DNA of 7,565 nucleotides from positions 1 to 7,565 of the forward strand of contig JAEOSP010000420.1 of the NCBI GenBank assembly GCA_016840305.1, in the 5' to 3' direction. Below the pieces are notes generated by a model. The model had not been told where the DNA came from. It saw only the letters and a list, made by a program, of their open reading frames with translations, and did not search any database. Numbering within the stretch: position 1 is the first letter of the stretch; every line of letters begins with the position of its first letter. The DNA is from Candidatus Hodarchaeota archaeon (GTDB taxonomy: Archaea; Asgardarchaeota; Heimdallarchaeia; Hodarchaeales; Hodarchaeaceae). Shown one piece after another: positions 6,294 through 7,565 of this stretch. The translations under genes and the position numbers were made by a program.

Positions 6294-7322
6294 TTATGTC
6301 TTTGAATAATCTCTGACTCCAATTGTATCAATAGAAAATTCAATTTTCCCATCAGGGAGTTCTGGGTTCTTTGTAAGTGTTGCTGTGCGCTTTGTGTCCT
6401 TTCCTTTTCGTAAAAAAATACGCGTGGTAACAGTATGGCCAACAACATTTCCTCCAATAGGTTTATTCGGATCACCGAAAAATAAAGCATCTGGTTTTGC
6501 TGATACTTGATTTGTAACAACTGCAACACAATTAATTATCTCTGATTGCTTTGCAATAAATGATAAATACCTCCCAATTAGTTGTTGACGTTCTGCCAGT
6601 GATGATCGACCTGCAAATTCTGATCTAAAATGTGACATCAAAGAATCTACAATTATGAGCCCCACATTCGGAACCATAGTCAAAGCTTCTTCTGTCAATG
6701 CCATTTGGTGTTCACTATTGAATGCTCTACCTATAGTGATCCGTGAAAGAATAGAATCAGGATCAATTTCCAACGCATCGGCCATTTGTTTTATTCTGTT
6801 GAAACGAAACGTTCCCTCTGTATCAATCCAAATAACATCTTTGTTGAACTTACTAACACAGTTTACTGCAAGTTGATGACTTATTTGGGTCTTGCCACAT
6901 CCATTTTCACCTGCGATTTCTGTGATAGATCCCGTTTCAAATCCACCACCTATTAACTCATCAAAGGCTACAGATGAAGTGGTTAAAAATTCCCTTGATT
7001 TACCCATTTCTGCATACGTTGTGCCTGATTTTAAACCTAAATCAAATAGTGAGCGAGCTTCTCTTATAAGCAGATTAGCTGTTTTTTCTGCAATGCCTGA
7101 AATTTCAGCTAGTTGAGATCTGGTAGCTAGCGCAATAGTTTCTTTAGTACCGAAACCAGCATCCTCTAATCGTTTTTTAGTGGTTGGACCTATTCCAGAG
7201 ACAGAACTCAGGAAATTAACTTCTTCTTTACTTTTCCCCTTAGATTTTTTTTCCTTTTTAGAAGGAACGGGTTCCTCTAATGGGATTTCTTCTTTTGCTT
7301 TTGCCATTTTCATAACTTCCAT
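6294..7322 (-). CDS. radA: DNA repair and recombination protein RadA
   Basis: RadA is the archaeal Rad51/RecA-type recombinase; it forms an ATP-bound filament on single-stranded DNA and carries out strand exchange. Residues 1-35 are a Lys/Glu-rich tail, 37-90 the helix-hairpin-helix DNA-binding domain (VSGIGPTTKKRLEDAGF; SGIAEKTANLL), and 108-342 the ATPase core. Walker A is GENGCGKTQ at 138-146, Walker B LIIVDS at 222-227, and the L2 DNA-binding loop lies around 271-297 with FFGDPNKPIGGNVVGH at 281-296. The end GVRDYS is typical. The polymerisation motif, usually FxxA, reads LKSG at 97-100, close to the FKSG I recall from methanogen RadA. The usual length is about 320; the extra is in the charged tail. 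I keep ATG 7322; ATG 7313 or 7307 (MAKAKEE) are equally possible, and none has a clear ribosome binding site. RadA itself is certain; only the start is not. Confidence 0.96.
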   Translation of the reverse strand: MEVMKMAKAKEEIPLEEPVPSKKEKKSKGKSKEEVNFLSSVSGIGPTTKKRLEDAGFGTKETIALATRSQLAEISGIAEKTANLLIREARSLFDLGLKSGTTYAEMGKSREFLTTSSVAFDELIGGGFETGSITEIAGENGCGKTQISHQLAVNCVSKFNKDVIWIDTEGTFRFNRIKQMADALEIDPDSILSRITIGRAFNSEHQMALTEEALTMVPNVGLIIVDSLMSHFRSEFAGRSSLAERQQLIGRYLSFIAKQSEIINCVAVVTNQVSAKPDALFFGDPNKPIGGNVVGHTVTTRIFLRKGKDTKRTATLTKNPELPDGKIEFSIDTIGVRDYSKT

Positions 7323-7363
7323 TCTGAATTAAAATGTCAATCTGTCAATGATTCCCTCCCTAG

Positions 7364-7371
7364 TTTATATA
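7364..7371 (-). promoter_or_regulatory. TATA box of the radA operon
   Basis: The minus strand reads TATATAAA followed by C, the same box as at hsp20. Transcription is predicted to begin near 7341-7343, giving a leader of about 20 bases to ATG 7322. A purine block GGGAGGG at 7354-7360 lies between box and start point. A weaker box, GTTTATAAATG at 7394-7404, lies further upstream. Confidence 0.5.
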
Positions 7372-7565
7372 TCTGAAATCTCAAAAAACCCGTCATTTAT
7401 AAACTACTTATAAGAATTTACAATTTCCAATATATTTGATAATTACTCCTTATTGGAACTCGATTGATGAGTAACTTCACTTCACTGGCCTTTTTAAGTC
7501 TAACGAATTAGTTCATCACATTTTTATCACCTGACCTTTAAAATAACCTTTCTGCTATAAAGTAA
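7372..7565. other. Intergenic region upstream of radA, no supportable gene
   Basis: Frequent stops in all frames; only tiny readings such as a 14-codon one from ATG near 7467 on the plus strand. It holds one perfect 8-base inverted repeat, TTCCAATA at 7425-7432 and TATTGGAA at 7451-7458, with an 18-base spacer. No tRNA or terminator hairpin is visible. Confidence 0.4.

Noticed and set aside
6281..6317. Plus-strand AAAGGAGGG followed by ATG at 6296
   Set aside because: The frame stops after a few codons; the string is the reverse complement of the radA downstream tract.

Overview
This AT-rich window looks like the chromosome of an archaeon that is probably not a hyperthermophile. The main evidence is an archaeal-type RadA recombinase, an XPD-like Fe-S helicase, a HerA/FtsK-like protein, and TATA-box promoters with a BRE-like purine stretch in front of the genes. 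The lineage cannot be fixed from the sequence alone. RadA resembles methanogen-type and Asgard-type RadA about equally to my eye. Nothing indicates a phage, plasmid, transposon or CRISPR array.

All five convincing genes lie on the minus strand, so transcription runs from high to low coordinates. The first block is 7322 to 1904: radA (recombinase), then a large HerA/FtsK-like protein whose P-loop has been lost, then an XPD/Rad3-family Fe-S helicase. The helicase start overlaps the end of the gene before it. RadA's stop codon is in the same frame as the large protein, and only a short linker separates them. The three genes look like one transcription unit for DNA recombination or repair: strand exchange (RadA), duplex unwinding (Fe-S helicase) and a probable non-hydrolysing HerA-fold subunit of unknown role. 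I do not recognise this trio as a described module, and it is the most interesting content here.

Positions 1304-1903 are about 600 bases without a gene, strongly AT-rich, with the hsp20 promoter and a palindromic operator candidate at the left side.

The second block is a chaperone pair: hsp20 (848-1303), then a zinc-finger-less J-domain co-chaperone (1-768) cut by the window edge. Each has its own TATA box. The hsp20 promoter carries a perfect 8-bp inverted repeat over its predicted transcription start, consistent with repressor control. The J-protein TATA box sits at the distance expected for a leaderless message starting at its GTG codon.

The right edge (7323-7565) holds the radA promoter and otherwise no supportable gene.
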